From assembly GCA_910579175.1 (NCBI GenBank), contig CAJTTB010000003.1, positions 100,151 through 164,150 on the forward strand: DNA of 64,000 nt. Direction: 5' to 3'. This DNA comes from an uncultured Oscillospiraceae bacterium. Lineage in GTDB: Bacteria > Bacillota > Clostridia > Oscillospirales > Ruminococcaceae. Under the pieces are notes generated by a model, which worked only from the letters and a program-made list of their open reading frames with translations, made no database searches and had not been told where the DNA came from. A program made the translations under genes and the position numbers. Positions 53,761 to 63,330 of this stretch are shown here, piece after piece. Position 1 is the stretch's first letter. Each line of letters starts with the position of its first letter.

Positions 53761-55131
53761 ATGAAATTAGAGTTAGGAACAATTTATCAACTAGACGGTA
53801 GAGTGCCGTTAAAACAAGCCATTCCCTTAGGAATTCAACATGTGCTGGCAATGTTTTTGGGGAATGTATCACCGCTGATTATTATCTGCGGAATGTTAAA
53901 TATGCCAGTTGATACCAAAAGTACTTTAATTCAAAATGCAATGTTTATTGCTGGTCTTATTACCTTAATTCAGTTATATCCAATCTGGAAAGTTGGTGCA
54001 AGACTTCCAGTTGTTATGGGAACCAGCTCTGGATTCATTGGTACCGCGAAAGCAATTGGAGCCGCTTATGGTTATCCTGCTATTATCGGGGCATCCATTG
54101 TTGGATCTTTACTAGAAATTTGTTTAGGCTTTTTTATCAAACCACTCAAAAAATTATTTCCTCCTATTGTAACCAGTTTGGTCATTATTTCTATTGGTTT
54201 ATCTTTGCTTCCAGTAGGTGTAAATTATTTTGCTGGCGGTTCTGGTGCAGAAGATTTCGGTTCTTTAAAACACCTTTTAGTTGGAACGATTGTCATCATT
54301 ACCATCATCATCTTAAAACAATTTACTAAGGGATTTTTAAGCGTATCCTCTATCTTAATTGGTATTGTTGTGGGCTACATCGTAGCAATTTGTTTAAATA
54401 TGGTGGACTTTACACCTGTTAAGGAAGCGGCTTGGATTAGCCTTCCAAAATTTATGCCCACTGGAATTGAATTTAATTTAAATGCTATCATCGCTATGGG
54501 TATTATGTTTATCGCCACTACAGTTGAAACCATCGGCGATGTTTCTGGTATTACCAACGGTGGTTTAAATCGAGAACCAACCGACGACGAATTGACTGGC
54601 AGTGTATTGGCAGATGGTGTGGGAAGTCTGATCGCAGCACTATTTGGAGTTATGCCAAACACATCCTTTAGCCAAAACGTAGGTCTGGTAACAGTAACAA
54701 AGGTAGTAAATCGCTTTGTCATTATGACTGGGGCAGTATTTTTACTGTTGACTGGATTTATTCCAAAACTGAGTGCAATTCTCTCTGTTATGCCACAATC
54801 TGTTTTGGGCGGAGCTGCTATCATTATGTTTGCTATGATCTTTGTCAGTGGTTTGCAATCTCTTTTCCATGTTCCTCTAAATGGTAGAAATGGTATGATT
54901 GTAGCGCTTGCAATTGGAATTGGCGTTGGAATCGGAAATGTACCACAGGCATTGGGGCAACTTCCTGAATGGGTTTCTCAAATCTTTGCCCAAAATGGTA
55001 TTATTATGACCTTTGTCATTGCAACAGTGCTCAATTTGATTTTACCAAAAGATAAAGAAGAAGTTGATTCTCAACCAGAAGAAGATGATGAAGAACTTTA
55101 CTCTCCACAAGAACTTTATTCTCCGAAATAA
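53761..55131 (+). CDS. NCS2 family nucleobase permease, xanthine/urate type
   Basis: 456 residues with 13-14 transmembrane spans of the uracil-xanthine permease family. Substrate-region motifs are 'VMGTSSGFIGTAKAIG' in TM3 and 'TTVETIGDVSGITNGG' in TM8. 'MPNTSFSQNVGLVTVTKVV' in TM10 carries the QNVG pattern typical of xanthine/urate carriers; uracil carriers have a Glu/Asn variant. It should import purine bases with a cation. The C-terminal tail is acidic and carries a repeated 'LYSPQELYSPK'. No partner xanthine phosphoribosyltransferase is nearby. Confidence 0.88.
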   Translation: MKLELGTIYQLDGRVPLKQAIPLGIQHVLAMFLGNVSPLIIICGMLNMPVDTKSTLIQNAMFIAGLITLIQLYPIWKVGARLPVVMGTSSGFIGTAKAIGAAYGYPAIIGASIVGSLLEICLGFFIKPLKKLFPPIVTSLVIISIGLSLLPVGVNYFAGGSGAEDFGSLKHLLVGTIVIITIIILKQFTKGFLSVSSILIGIVVGYIVAICLNMVDFTPVKEAAWISLPKFMPTGIEFNLNAIIAMGIMFIATTVETIGDVSGITNGGLNREPTDDELTGSVLADGVGSLIAALFGVMPNTSFSQNVGLVTVTKVVNRFVIMTGAVFLLLTGFIPKLSAILSVMPQSVLGGAAIIMFAMIFVSGLQSLFHVPLNGRNGMIVALAIGIGVGIGNVPQALGQLPEWVSQIFAQNGIIMTFVIATVLNLILPKDKEEVDSQPEEDDEELYSPQELYSPK

Positions 55132-55136
55132 ATCGT

Positions 55137-55173
55137 AAAAAATCCAAGTCAATTAAATTGACTTGGATTTTTT
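55137..55173. terminator. Bidirectional terminator after the permease
   Basis: 14-base arms (55141-55154 and 55156-55169) with A- and T-runs outside, placed between the permease and the converging ABC exporter genes. Confidence 0.85.
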
Positions 55174-55176
55174 ATC

Positions 55177-57054
55177 TTATTCTAATTCAAATGCACCTGT
55201 ATAAAGCTGATAATACTTTCCTTTTTCTGCAATCAATTTATTGTGATTTCCACGCTCAATAATATGACCTAACTCCAATACCATAATCACATCAGAATTT
55301 CTCACTGTAGAAAGACGATGTGCAATCACAAATACAGTACGCCCTTTCATCAGTCCATCCATACCGCGCTGTACAATGCTTTCGGTACGGGTATCAATGC
55401 TAGAAGTCGCTTCATCTAAAATCATTACTGGGGGATCAGCAACTGCTGCACGCGCAATTGCCAACAATTGTCTTTGCCCTTGGGAAAGGCTTCCTCCATC
55501 TCCTGTCAGTTGTGTTTGATAACCGTCTGGCAATCTGCGAATAAAATCATCTGCATTTGCCAGTTTGGCAGCTTTATAAACCTCTTCTTCAGTGGCATGC
55601 AGTTTTCCATAGCGAATATTTTCCATAACTGTTCCACTAAATAGATTGGTATCTTGTAATACAATTCCCAAAGAACGGCGAAGATCACTTTTTCGGATTT
55701 TATTGATATTGATATCATCATATCTAATTTTGCCATCTGCAATATCATAAAACCGGTTAATTAAGTTGGTAATGGTTGTTTTACCTGCTCCAGTTGCACC
55801 CACAAAGGCAACCTTTTCACCGGGCGCAGCATATAAGGTAACATTATGTAGTACAATTTTATTTTCTGTATAACCAAAATCCACATCATAAAATCTGACA
55901 TCGCCAGTCAGTCTTGTATAAGTAATACTGCCATCTCCATGAGGGTGTTTCCAAGCCCAAATGCCAGTGTGTTCTGGTGTTTCTACCAATCGACCATTTT
56001 GATACTTTGCATTGACCAAGGTAACATATCCATTGTCTTGTTCTGGTTGTTCGTCCATCAATTTAAAAATTCGTTCTGCCCCTGCCAATGCCATTACAAT
56101 CGCATTCACCTGCTGTGACAGCTGACTAACCGGCATGGTAAAGCTGCGACTTAATTGTAAAAAAGTAGCAATTGCTCCCAATGTCAGCCCACCAATGCCA
56201 TTAATCGCCAAAATACCGCCTACAATTGCGATCAAAACATATTGTAAATGTCCTAAATTCGCCATAATTGGCATTAAAATATTTGCAAATTTATTTGCCT
56301 GTGTCGCGTCAAAGCAGAGTTCTTCATTATATTTATCAAAATCAGTCTTTGCTGCTTTTTCATGGCAAAAAACCTTTACCACTTTTTGTCCATGAATCAT
56401 TTCTTCAATATATCCATTCATCTTACCAAGAGAAACTTGTTGACGTACAAAGTATTTTGCAGAATTTCCACCCACTTTTTTGGTAACCCATAAAAATACA
56501 CCCAACATCAACAACACCAATATGGTCAGGTAAATATCAATACTTATCATCGCAAAAAACACTGCTACAACGGTAATCACTGAAGAAACCATCTGTGGAA
56601 TACTTTGAGAAATCATCTGACGCAGTGTATCAGTATCATTGGTATAATGACTCATAATATCCCCATGTGTATGTGTATCAAAATACCGAATTGGCAAGCT
56701 CTGCATATGGTTAAACATTTCATCTCGAATGTGTTTTAAAACACCCTGTGAGATAACTACCATCAATAAATTATAGATTAACGTGGCAACAATACCGATT
56801 AGATAAATCACACCCATACCACAAATCGCTCTTAATAATCCCCCAAACTGTGGATTGGCAGCTACAAGCAGTGGTGTAATATAATCATCTATCAATGTCT
56901 GTAAAAATAAGGAACCCGCAACTCCAGCGATTGCACTAATCACAATACAAATCAATACAATTACAAAGCGAAGCTTATATGGACCTGTAATCTGCTTTAT
57001 CAATCTCTTTAATGTTTTCCCCGCATCTTGTGGACCTCTTTTATTTTGTTTCAT
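55177..57054 (-). CDS. ABC exporter half-transporter, catalytically complete subunit
   Basis: 625 residues. Six transmembrane helices (about 30-330) are followed by an ATPase domain with Walker A 'VGATGAGKTT', signature 'GSLSQGQRQLL', Walker B 'MILDEATSSIDT' (intact catalytic Glu) and H-loop 'VIAHRLSTV'. An insertion before the ATPase domain ('NGRLVETPEHTGIWAWKHPH') is unusual. It forms a heterodimer with the upstream half-transporter, as LmrCD, BmrCD and TM287/288 do. ATG 57054 was chosen: AGGTGG lies eight bases upstream, inside the previous gene. A GTG at 57066 has no spaced ribosome binding site. Confidence 0.92.
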   Translation of the reverse strand: MKQNKRGPQDAGKTLKRLIKQITGPYKLRFVIVLICIVISAIAGVAGSLFLQTLIDDYITPLLVAANPQFGGLLRAICGMGVIYLIGIVATLIYNLLMVVISQGVLKHIRDEMFNHMQSLPIRYFDTHTHGDIMSHYTNDTDTLRQMISQSIPQMVSSVITVVAVFFAMISIDIYLTILVLLMLGVFLWVTKKVGGNSAKYFVRQQVSLGKMNGYIEEMIHGQKVVKVFCHEKAAKTDFDKYNEELCFDATQANKFANILMPIMANLGHLQYVLIAIVGGILAINGIGGLTLGAIATFLQLSRSFTMPVSQLSQQVNAIVMALAGAERIFKLMDEQPEQDNGYVTLVNAKYQNGRLVETPEHTGIWAWKHPHGDGSITYTRLTGDVRFYDVDFGYTENKIVLHNVTLYAAPGEKVAFVGATGAGKTTITNLINRFYDIADGKIRYDDININKIRKSDLRRSLGIVLQDTNLFSGTVMENIRYGKLHATEEEVYKAAKLANADDFIRRLPDGYQTQLTGDGGSLSQGQRQLLAIARAAVADPPVMILDEATSSIDTRTESIVQRGMDGLMKGRTVFVIAHRLSTVRNSDVIMVLELGHIIERGNHNKLIAEKGKYYQLYTGAFELE

Positions 57055-58780
57055 CTTCTTCGCCACCTCTCTTTTGAGAATAATACACCTCTTGATAGAT
57101 GTGATTGGTTTTTAACAATTCTTCAGGACTTCCAAACCCACAGATTTTACCATTCTCCATAATGATAATTTTATCTGCGTCTTCAATTGAAGAAATACGC
57201 TGTGCAATGATAATTTTTGTAGTTTCTGGAATCTCTTCTCGGAATGCTCTGCGAATCAAAGAATCTGTTTTGGTATCCACTGCACTGGTAGAATCGTCTA
57301 AAATTAAAATTTTTGGTTTTTTAAGCAACGCTCTTGCAATACAAAGGCGCTGTTTCTGCCCACCGGATACATTTGAGCCTCCTTGTTCAATATAAGTATC
57401 ATATTTATCTGGAAAACTTTGAATAAAATCGTCTGCTTGTGCCAACTTACAAACTTTGATGATCTCCTCATCGGTGGCATCCGCTTTACCCCAACGAAGA
57501 TTTTCCTTAATCGTTCCAGAAAACAATACATTCTTCTGCAATACCATTGCAACTTCATTTCTGAGGGATTCAATATCATATTGGCGTACATCTATGCCAC
57601 CTACCAAAATCCTTCCAGTAGTAGCATCATATAGTCTAGGTATCATTTGTACCAAACTGGTCTTTGCACTTCCTGTTCCGCCAATAATGCCAATCGTTTC
57701 ACCAGAACGAATCTGAATATCAATATCTTTTAAACACAACTTATTGATATCCTTTGCATAACTGAAATTGACATTTTCAAACACAATGCTTCCATCTTTC
57801 ACTTGGTGAATTGGTTTTTCTGGGTTATGTAAATCACTTTCCTCCTCTAAAATTTCTACAATACGCTCTGCAGAAGCACGAGAAATGATAATCATAACAA
57901 ATACCATAGAAAGCATCATCAAACTCATTAGAATTTGAGAAGCATAAGAAATCATACTCATCAACTGACCAGTTGTCATAGAAGATCCAACGATTAATTT
58001 TGCCCCTATCCATGAAATAAATAAAATCGTTGCATACATAGAAAACTGCATTAAGGGGCTGTTAAAAGCCAAAATCTTTTCTGCTAAGGAGAAATCTCTA
58101 AAGATTTCACCTGAAATTTTACCAAATTTTTGTTTCTCATAATCCTCACGCACATAAGATTTTACTACTCGAATTCCCCTTAAATTTTCTTGTACCACAT
58201 TGTTGAGTTTATCATAAGTTTGAAATACCCTCACAAAAATAGGGTGTGCTTTTGTAGCGATTAAAATCAAGCCAACTGCCAAAATAGGAATTACTGCTAA
58301 AAAAATCAAAGACAATCGTGCATTCACTCCAAATGCCATACACAACGCAAAAATCAACATAGTTGGACATCTCACCGCTATGCGAATAATCATCTGATAC
58401 GCATTCTGAACATTTGCAACATCTGTTGTCAAACGAGTGACAATACTAGAAGTGGAAAATTTATCAATATTTGCAAAGGAAAAATTTTGTACATTATAGT
58501 ACATGTCTCTTCTTAAATTTTTTGCATAACCCGCAGATGCACTGGCTGCAAACTTACCAGATAATGCTCCAAACAACAAAGAAATCAGTGCAAAAGCAAT
58601 CAAAATAATACCCATTTTATAAATTGTATTCATATTGCCCTTGTTGATTCCATTATCAATTAAAACTGCCATTAAAATTGGAATGACTACTTCCATAACT
58701 ACTTCTAAGGTGACAAAAATCGGAGATAAAATAGAATCTCTTTTGTATTCACCAACGCTTTTCAAAAGTCGTTTAATCAT
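57041..58780 (-). CDS. ABC exporter half-transporter, degenerate-site subunit
   Basis: 579 residues: six transmembrane helices and an ATPase domain. Several catalytic residues are altered. Walker A is 'GGTGSAKTS' (Ala for Gly), Walker B ends 'LDDSTSAVD' (Asp for Glu) and the H-loop is 'IIAQRISS' (Gln for His). The signature 'NVSGGQKQRL' is intact and would complete the partner's site. This is the pattern of heterodimeric multidrug exporters with one non-hydrolysing site. It overlaps the partner gene and follows a MarR regulator gene by 116 bases. Confidence 0.92.
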   Translation of the reverse strand: MIKRLLKSVGEYKRDSILSPIFVTLEVVMEVVIPILMAVLIDNGINKGNMNTIYKMGIILIAFALISLLFGALSGKFAASASAGYAKNLRRDMYYNVQNFSFANIDKFSTSSIVTRLTTDVANVQNAYQMIIRIAVRCPTMLIFALCMAFGVNARLSLIFLAVIPILAVGLILIATKAHPIFVRVFQTYDKLNNVVQENLRGIRVVKSYVREDYEKQKFGKISGEIFRDFSLAEKILAFNSPLMQFSMYATILFISWIGAKLIVGSSMTTGQLMSMISYASQILMSLMMLSMVFVMIIISRASAERIVEILEEESDLHNPEKPIHQVKDGSIVFENVNFSYAKDINKLCLKDIDIQIRSGETIGIIGGTGSAKTSLVQMIPRLYDATTGRILVGGIDVRQYDIESLRNEVAMVLQKNVLFSGTIKENLRWGKADATDEEIIKVCKLAQADDFIQSFPDKYDTYIEQGGSNVSGGQKQRLCIARALLKKPKILILDDSTSAVDTKTDSLIRRAFREEIPETTKIIIAQRISSIEDADKIIIMENGKICGFGSPEELLKTNHIYQEVYYSQKRGGEEDETK

Positions 58781-58896
58781 CGTTAAAAACCCTCCTATTT
58801 TTTTAATTTTATTTTTTTGCGATTAGAATGTTTTGGACTTAACTGTTATGACACTAACAATATATCCAATAAAAAATCACCTGTTTTCAGGTAATC

Positions 58897-59334
58897 TTAT
58901 GATTGTAAATTTTGTTTAATCTTTTCTATCAGGATAAAAAAAGTATCAATTTCTTGTTCTGTTAATCCCCTTGTCAATTGCTTTTCTACCTTCTGAATCT
59001 CCTTGATAAATTCTTGGTGGAATGCAATTGCTTTTTCGGTTAAGGTCAATTTTTTTAGACGAGCATCATAACTGACAGATTCGCGACAAATCAATTGATT
59101 TTTCTCCATCAGTTGTAAAATACCTGTTACAGTAGAGCGTCGAACAGAAAATTCAGCTTCTAAATCCCTTTGAAAGACATCTCTATCACGGTTTTCATAG
59201 AGATAACCAATTACACGACCCTGCATACTTGTCACATGATCTTGTTCAAGCTCATTTCCAGAAAGATGTAAGCGACGTTTTATCAGATTGGAGACCGTGT
59301 TAATTTGAAATCCAACTTCTCTCTCAGATGGCAT
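58897..59334 (-). CDS. MarR family transcriptional regulator
   Basis: 145 residues from ATG 59334, with AGGGGTGTGG upstream. The frame runs 33 codons further up but passes through the promoter. The winged helix is in 'QRDLEAEFSVRRSTVTGIL' with the wing 'ICRESVSYDARLKKLTLT'. The dimer helices are terminal. It is the first gene before the ABC exporter pair and has a palindromic site overlapping its own start point, so it probably represses itself and the exporter until a drug-like ligand binds. Confidence 0.9.
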   Translation of the reverse strand: MPSEREVGFQINTVSNLIKRRLHLSGNELEQDHVTSMQGRVIGYLYENRDRDVFQRDLEAEFSVRRSTVTGILQLMEKNQLICRESVSYDARLKKLTLTEKAIAFHQEFIKEIQKVEKQLTRGLTEQEIDTFFILIEKIKQNLQS

Positions 59335-59350
59335 AACCACACCCCTTTTT

Positions 59351-59393
59351 GTTAGCTTACTAACATTGTAACAAAATTGGTCGATTTTGTCAA
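59351..59393 (-). promoter_or_regulatory. Promoter and MarR operator of the marR-ABC operon
   Basis: On the minus strand TTGACA (59393-59388), 17 bases and TACAAT (59370-59365). Immediately downstream is the palindrome GTTAG-CTTA-CTAAC (59351-59364), covering the transcription start. Confidence 0.75.
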
Positions 59394-59503
59394 GCCCGTT
59401 TCTGCGTTGCGCACAGAAAAATATTTTCCTCATATACTATTGATAATAGGGTTTTACCTTCATTCATTGTACTTCATCACCTGCTCATGAAAGGAGGCTC
59501 ATT

Positions 59504-60124
59504 GTGAAAATAGGTGTTGCCTTCTCTGGAAATGACAACAAAAATTTGATTATTCCTGAAATTTTATACCAATGCAAAGAAAACCATATTTCTCCTACCT
59601 GTTATGTGCTTTCACAAAATACCTTATCTGGCTTTCTTTGTGGTTTATTATTTAAAAAGTCACGTTCTAATCAAAAATTGTTTTCACAGTTAAAACAATT
59701 TCATATCTCCCACCTTCATCAACTTGCTACCCCAATCCTAGTCTGTCAAAAAGATCTGCTTACCAATCAAGTTTTTTATTGGGGAAATCAATTTTCTTAT
59801 CCAATTCAAATACATAATCCCTATTCTTTCAAAAAACTTTCCAAACAACTCTCCCGCCAAAAACCATATCGCTGTAGTAAATATCTTTATTGTAATGCTC
59901 CCATAGAATCAAAATATCTATTTTTGGGATTGACCATGCTTGGAAGCGAAAAAAGCATTTTATTTGAAATTTGCAAACAACCTGTACAGACAGAACTAGT
60001 GCGATTAAACCCCAAACAGATTATTTGTAGGATATTTATTCCAAATAATACTCCATATACTGTTCAAACAATCATACAGCAATACTTTAAACGCCATCTA
60101 ATAGAACTATATGATGTTTTATAA
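59504..60124 (+). CDS. Degenerate patatin-like protein, catalytic residues missing
   Basis: 206 residues from GTG 59504 (AGGAGG upstream). The outline follows bacterial patatin-like phospholipases: 'KIGVAFSGNDNKN' at the place of the G-G-G-x-K/R-G oxyanion loop, 'PTCYVLSQNTLSGFLCGLLF' at the G-x-S-x-G elbow, 'ILVCQKDLLTNQVFYWG' for the central strand and 'YLYCNAPIESKYLFLG' at the D-G-[GA] site. At each place the key residues are absent, so a hydrolase role is unlikely. It may be a pseudoenzyme with a binding role or an early pseudogene, but the frame is intact. The family call is by pattern and is moderate. Confidence 0.5.
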   Translation: MKIGVAFSGNDNKNLIIPEILYQCKENHISPTCYVLSQNTLSGFLCGLLFKKSRSNQKLFSQLKQFHISHLHQLATPILVCQKDLLTNQVFYWGNQFSYPIQIHNPYSFKKLSKQLSRQKPYRCSKYLYCNAPIESKYLFLGLTMLGSEKSILFEICKQPVQTELVRLNPKQIICRIFIPNNTPYTVQTIIQQYFKRHLIELYDVL

Positions 60125-60146
60125 GCGCATGTCTATACATATAAAA

Positions 60147-60180
60147 TAAAGGGTGATTGTTCTAATTCAATCACCCTTTA
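60147..60180. terminator. Bidirectional terminator before pyrE
   Basis: taaagggtgattg (60147-60159) and caatcacccttta (60168-60180) form a perfect 13-bp stem between converging genes. Confidence 0.8.
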
Positions 60181-60198
60181 AAAAATATTCTTATTCAG

Positions 60199-60861
60199 TT
60201 ATAAAACACAATACTGATTCATATAGTGCTGCATACGGTTTAATATTTCTGAATCATATTGTTGCTGTTTTAAATATTCATAAATATCCTCTACTGTAAT
60301 AATGGCATGTACATCCAATCCATATTCTTCCTTTACTTCCATAATTGCAGTTTTTCCTGCAACCTGTCCCACTTCACATCGATTGACGGAAATAAACATA
60401 TCCTTAACAGTAACATCTCCGCATCCCTTTAAAATAGGCATTGTTTCGCGCACTGCTGTACCAGCAGTAATAACGTCTTCAATCACAATGATGGTATCTC
60501 CATCTTTTGGTTGATAACCAACCAGACTGCCGCCCTCTCCATGATCCTTTACTTCCTTGCGATTAAAAAAGTAAGGTTTATCGAGATTAAAATCTCTTGC
60601 CAAAGATGCTGCTGTAGTAGTTGCCAAAGGAATTCCCTTATAAGCTGGTCCAAACATTGCATCAAACTGGTCACCACAAATTTCTTTTACCAACGCTGCA
60701 TAAAATTTCCCTAATGTTGCAATTTGCGCACCAGTTTTATAGTTTCCTGTATTTACAAAATAAGGAGATAAACGACCACTTTTGGTTTTAAATTCACCGA
60801 AGCGAAGGACATCTGCACTCATCATAAATTCAATAAATTCTTTTTTTTGTGTAGTCAGCAT
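60199..60861 (-). CDS. pyrE: Orotate phosphoribosyltransferase
   Basis: 220 residues. It converts orotate and PRPP to OMP, the fifth step of UMP synthesis. The PRPP-binding motif is 'TIIVIEDVITAGTAVRE'. The N-terminal 'GEFKTKSGRLSPYFVNTG' and the flexible catalytic loop around 'RKEVKDHGEGGSLVG' are typical of PyrE. ATG 60861 was chosen, with GAGGTG upstream; the frame's 14 extra codons lie before this site. The other pyr genes are not in the window, and no PyrR attenuator was recognised. Confidence 0.93.
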   Translation of the reverse strand: MLTTQKKEFIEFMMSADVLRFGEFKTKSGRLSPYFVNTGNYKTGAQIATLGKFYAALVKEICGDQFDAMFGPAYKGIPLATTTAASLARDFNLDKPYFFNRKEVKDHGEGGSLVGYQPKDGDTIIVIEDVITAGTAVRETMPILKGCGDVTVKDMFISVNRCEVGQVAGKTAIMEVKEEYGLDVHAIITVEDIYEYLKQQQYDSEILNRMQHYMNQYCVL

Positions 60862-61043
60862 GATAGACACCTCATTTTCACTTGCTTTGCAATTATCATC
60901 CAATGTATTCGTATCATTATATCAAATTTTATCTTAATTTGCAAGAAAAATGAAAACGAATCCCATTTGCATTTTCTTACTACTATATTCATATGATACA
61001 TTGAAGTAAAAATCCATTTGAGTATCAAAAAGGAGAGCAATTT

Positions 61044-62075
61044 ATGAATCAAAAACATTCATTTTCAAGATATTGGGGATTTATCATCTGCTTGTTGCTA
61101 ATGGGTATTGGTGCTATTTCTCTTTATTTATCCAGTACAACACAAGCAATACCCACCAATGCGACCGCTTCTTCTCAAGATTTTATCAAATGGGCAGAAT
61201 TTAATATTCCCCTCAACGCCCTGCAAAAAGCAGGTCAAGCAGATATCGATCGCTATCAGAGCGAAACTCCTGTCAATTGGATAGAAGCTCTTGCTTGTTT
61301 GGCTACAACTTATGGCGGAGATTGGACAAAATACAAGCCAAAACAACTAGATGATATCATACAACAACTAAATGATGGTCAAACACCAGAACAAATTGTC
61401 TCTTCTAATAAAAAAAGCTATCAATACTACTATGAAGTTTATCAAGCAGTTCTAGGCGGTTTTATTGGTATTTACCAACTAGAAAATCCAGATGGAAGTA
61501 TTACCACACAATATGGTGTCAAAGTATTTTCTCCCATTGCTTCAGGATATGGTTACAGTCATTATCGCGATTTTATGAATCATCGCAGTTATGGCTTTTC
61601 ACGTCCTCATATGGGCAACGATTTACTTGGGAATACAGGAACACCCATTATTGCAGTAGAAAGCGGCACCGTTGAAAGTCTAGGTTGGAATCAATATGGA
61701 GGTTGGCGAATTGGTATCCGCAGTTTTGATAAAAAGCGATACTATTATTACGCACATTTAAAAAGCGGGCATCCTTTTGTAGAAGGGCTAAAAGAGCACG
61801 ATACTGTGTTAGCAGGCGAAGTAATAGGATATTTGGGTATGACTGGATATTCTACAAAAGAAGATACCAATGGTATGAGTAAACCCCATTTACATTTTGG
61901 AATGCAACTCATTTTTGACGAAAGCCAAAAAGAATGTGATAGTGAAATTTGGATTGACGTTTATGATATTATCAATTTTCTAGAAAAACATCGCAGTGAA
62001 ACTATTTATGACGAACAGAGCAATGAGCATATTCGTCTATATGATTTTAATGACATTGATTCTGTTGAGCCATAA
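61044..62075 (+). CDS. Membrane-anchored M23 family metallopeptidase
   Basis: 343 residues. It has a short basic N-terminus and one hydrophobic segment (about 12-32), so the body is extracytoplasmic. The C-terminal LytM/M23 domain carries the zinc ligands His189 and Asp193 in 'RPHMGNDLLG' and the HxH motif 'HLHFG' (His282, His284), so it should be active on peptidoglycan cross-bridges. Residues ~45-150 are a helical region without a name, rich in Gln and Tyr. A sporulation or division role is possible but not shown. AAGGAG lies before the ATG. The gene is monocistronic. Confidence 0.85.
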   Translation: MNQKHSFSRYWGFIICLLLMGIGAISLYLSSTTQAIPTNATASSQDFIKWAEFNIPLNALQKAGQADIDRYQSETPVNWIEALACLATTYGGDWTKYKPKQLDDIIQQLNDGQTPEQIVSSNKKSYQYYYEVYQAVLGGFIGIYQLENPDGSITTQYGVKVFSPIASGYGYSHYRDFMNHRSYGFSRPHMGNDLLGNTGTPIIAVESGTVESLGWNQYGGWRIGIRSFDKKRYYYYAHLKSGHPFVEGLKEHDTVLAGEVIGYLGMTGYSTKEDTNGMSKPHLHFGMQLIFDESQKECDSEIWIDVYDIINFLEKHRSETIYDEQSNEHIRLYDFNDIDSVEP

Positions 62076-62097
62076 TTCAAAGATACGAATAAATTAA

Positions 62098-62133
62098 AAA
62101 CTATGCCTTTTTCTTTATAAAAAGGCATAGTTT
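62098..62133 (+). terminator. Terminator after the M23 gene
   Basis: aaactatgcctttt (62098-62111) and its exact reverse complement (62120-62133) form a 14-bp stem. Confidence 0.8.
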
Positions 62134-62214
62134 CTGTTGTTTCTGGCTATTTTCTATCCGATTTTTATTACGGTTTTAAAACCATATTCGTATTTTAGCA
62201 TTCGTTCTCCCACA

Positions 62215-62233
62215 AAAAGGTCGGAGACCTTTT
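62215..62233 (-). terminator. Terminator of the decayed surface protein gene
   Basis: aaaaggtc and gacctttt form an 8-bp stem. On the minus strand the stem is followed by a T-run, just after the last stop codon of the pseudogene. Confidence 0.65.
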
Positions 62234-62240
62234 GCCCAAA

Positions 62241-63325
62241 TCATATTATTTTATCCATACATACACCATCTGGACCAACTTTGTGTCCATCTGGTGTTGT
62301 TGTATTGGTTAACAGTACACCAGAATCATCACAGTAATACCATTTACCATCTACTTCAATCCAGCCAGTTTACAGAACTCCTTCTTTATCGAAGAAATAC
62401 CAAGTATTATCAATCTTGCCCCAGCCATCTGATAAAAATTCTCCATTTCCATTGTCATACTTCCAGCTTCCATCTGGGTTTACATTATCACTAAAGTCAG
62501 CATCTCCATCTGTTGGAGGTTTTGGAGACGGGTCAGTTGGATCAACTACAACTTCTATCAAATCTTTGATAGCATTTGTCAATGCTGCTGTTGCTGTTTC
62601 TATTGCTTCTTGCGTTGCATCTTCTCCCAAAGCTTTTGCAGCTTCCAATTCCTCTTTTAATCTTGTCCAGCTATCAATTGTGTAATCAGCTTCATTTAAT
62701 CCTTCTGCTTCTGTAATTGCTGCTTCTAACTTTGTTCTATCTATTTCTACTTCATAAGAAACACTTAATTTACACTGTCTAAATAATTTTCTTTGGCAGT
62801 TGCATAGAATATCTCTCCTGCTTCTGCTCCAAAATCCAAACTATCAAAAAATACTGTTACTGTTGTATCATCCTCTTGAGTTGTAACTGCTTCTTTGCTA
62901 GCAATTTCAATATAATTACCATCATTATCTTTTTGATATAATTTTACAGTCTGTCCTACTGGAACATTTCTCAAAGTAAAGGTATCTGTTGCACCTACAT
63001 GATTGACAGCGCTTGCAAATTCTATTGGAACTGGATCCAATTGACCAAATGTATCCTCTTCAAACATCTGCCATTCATAAATACGAATTGCTGCCCATGG
63101 AGAATCTCCATCATCATGTATATATAGTTGCCATTCTTGTGCAGTTACAGGCTCATCTAAGATAACATCAATAACCGCTAATGTATTATTTTGAATTCTC
63201 TTAACAGATTGCCAATTTCCATCTGCATCTTTCTATTTTAATTCAAAATCTTTGGTATTCGTCTCAGGAACTTCACCGCCATATTCACCATCTAACAGAA
63301 TCTGAAAGGAAAAGTATATTTTTTA
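62241..63325 (-). pseudogene. Fragment of a multidomain surface protein with cell-wall-binding repeats, broken by two stops and a frameshift
   Basis: Read on the minus strand, the remnant begins abruptly near 63325 with an F5/8-type (discoidin/CBM32-like) module ending 'AAIRIYEWQMFEED'. A TAG at 63235-63233 interrupts it. An Ig-like stretch ('FTLRNVPVGQTVKLYQKDND') follows and ends at a frameshift near 62765. In the new frame 'VSYEVEIDRTKLEAAITEAE' starts a FIVAR-like three-helix module, then a Pro/Asp linker and cell-wall-binding repeats ('NTWYFFDKEGVL'). These are cut by TAA at 62372-62370 and continue as 'TGWIEVDGKWYYC' to the final TGA. Large secreted glycosidases such as GH85 enzymes have this plan. 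The N-terminal catalytic part is missing. Confidence 0.8.
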
Positions 63326-63330
63326 CTAAA

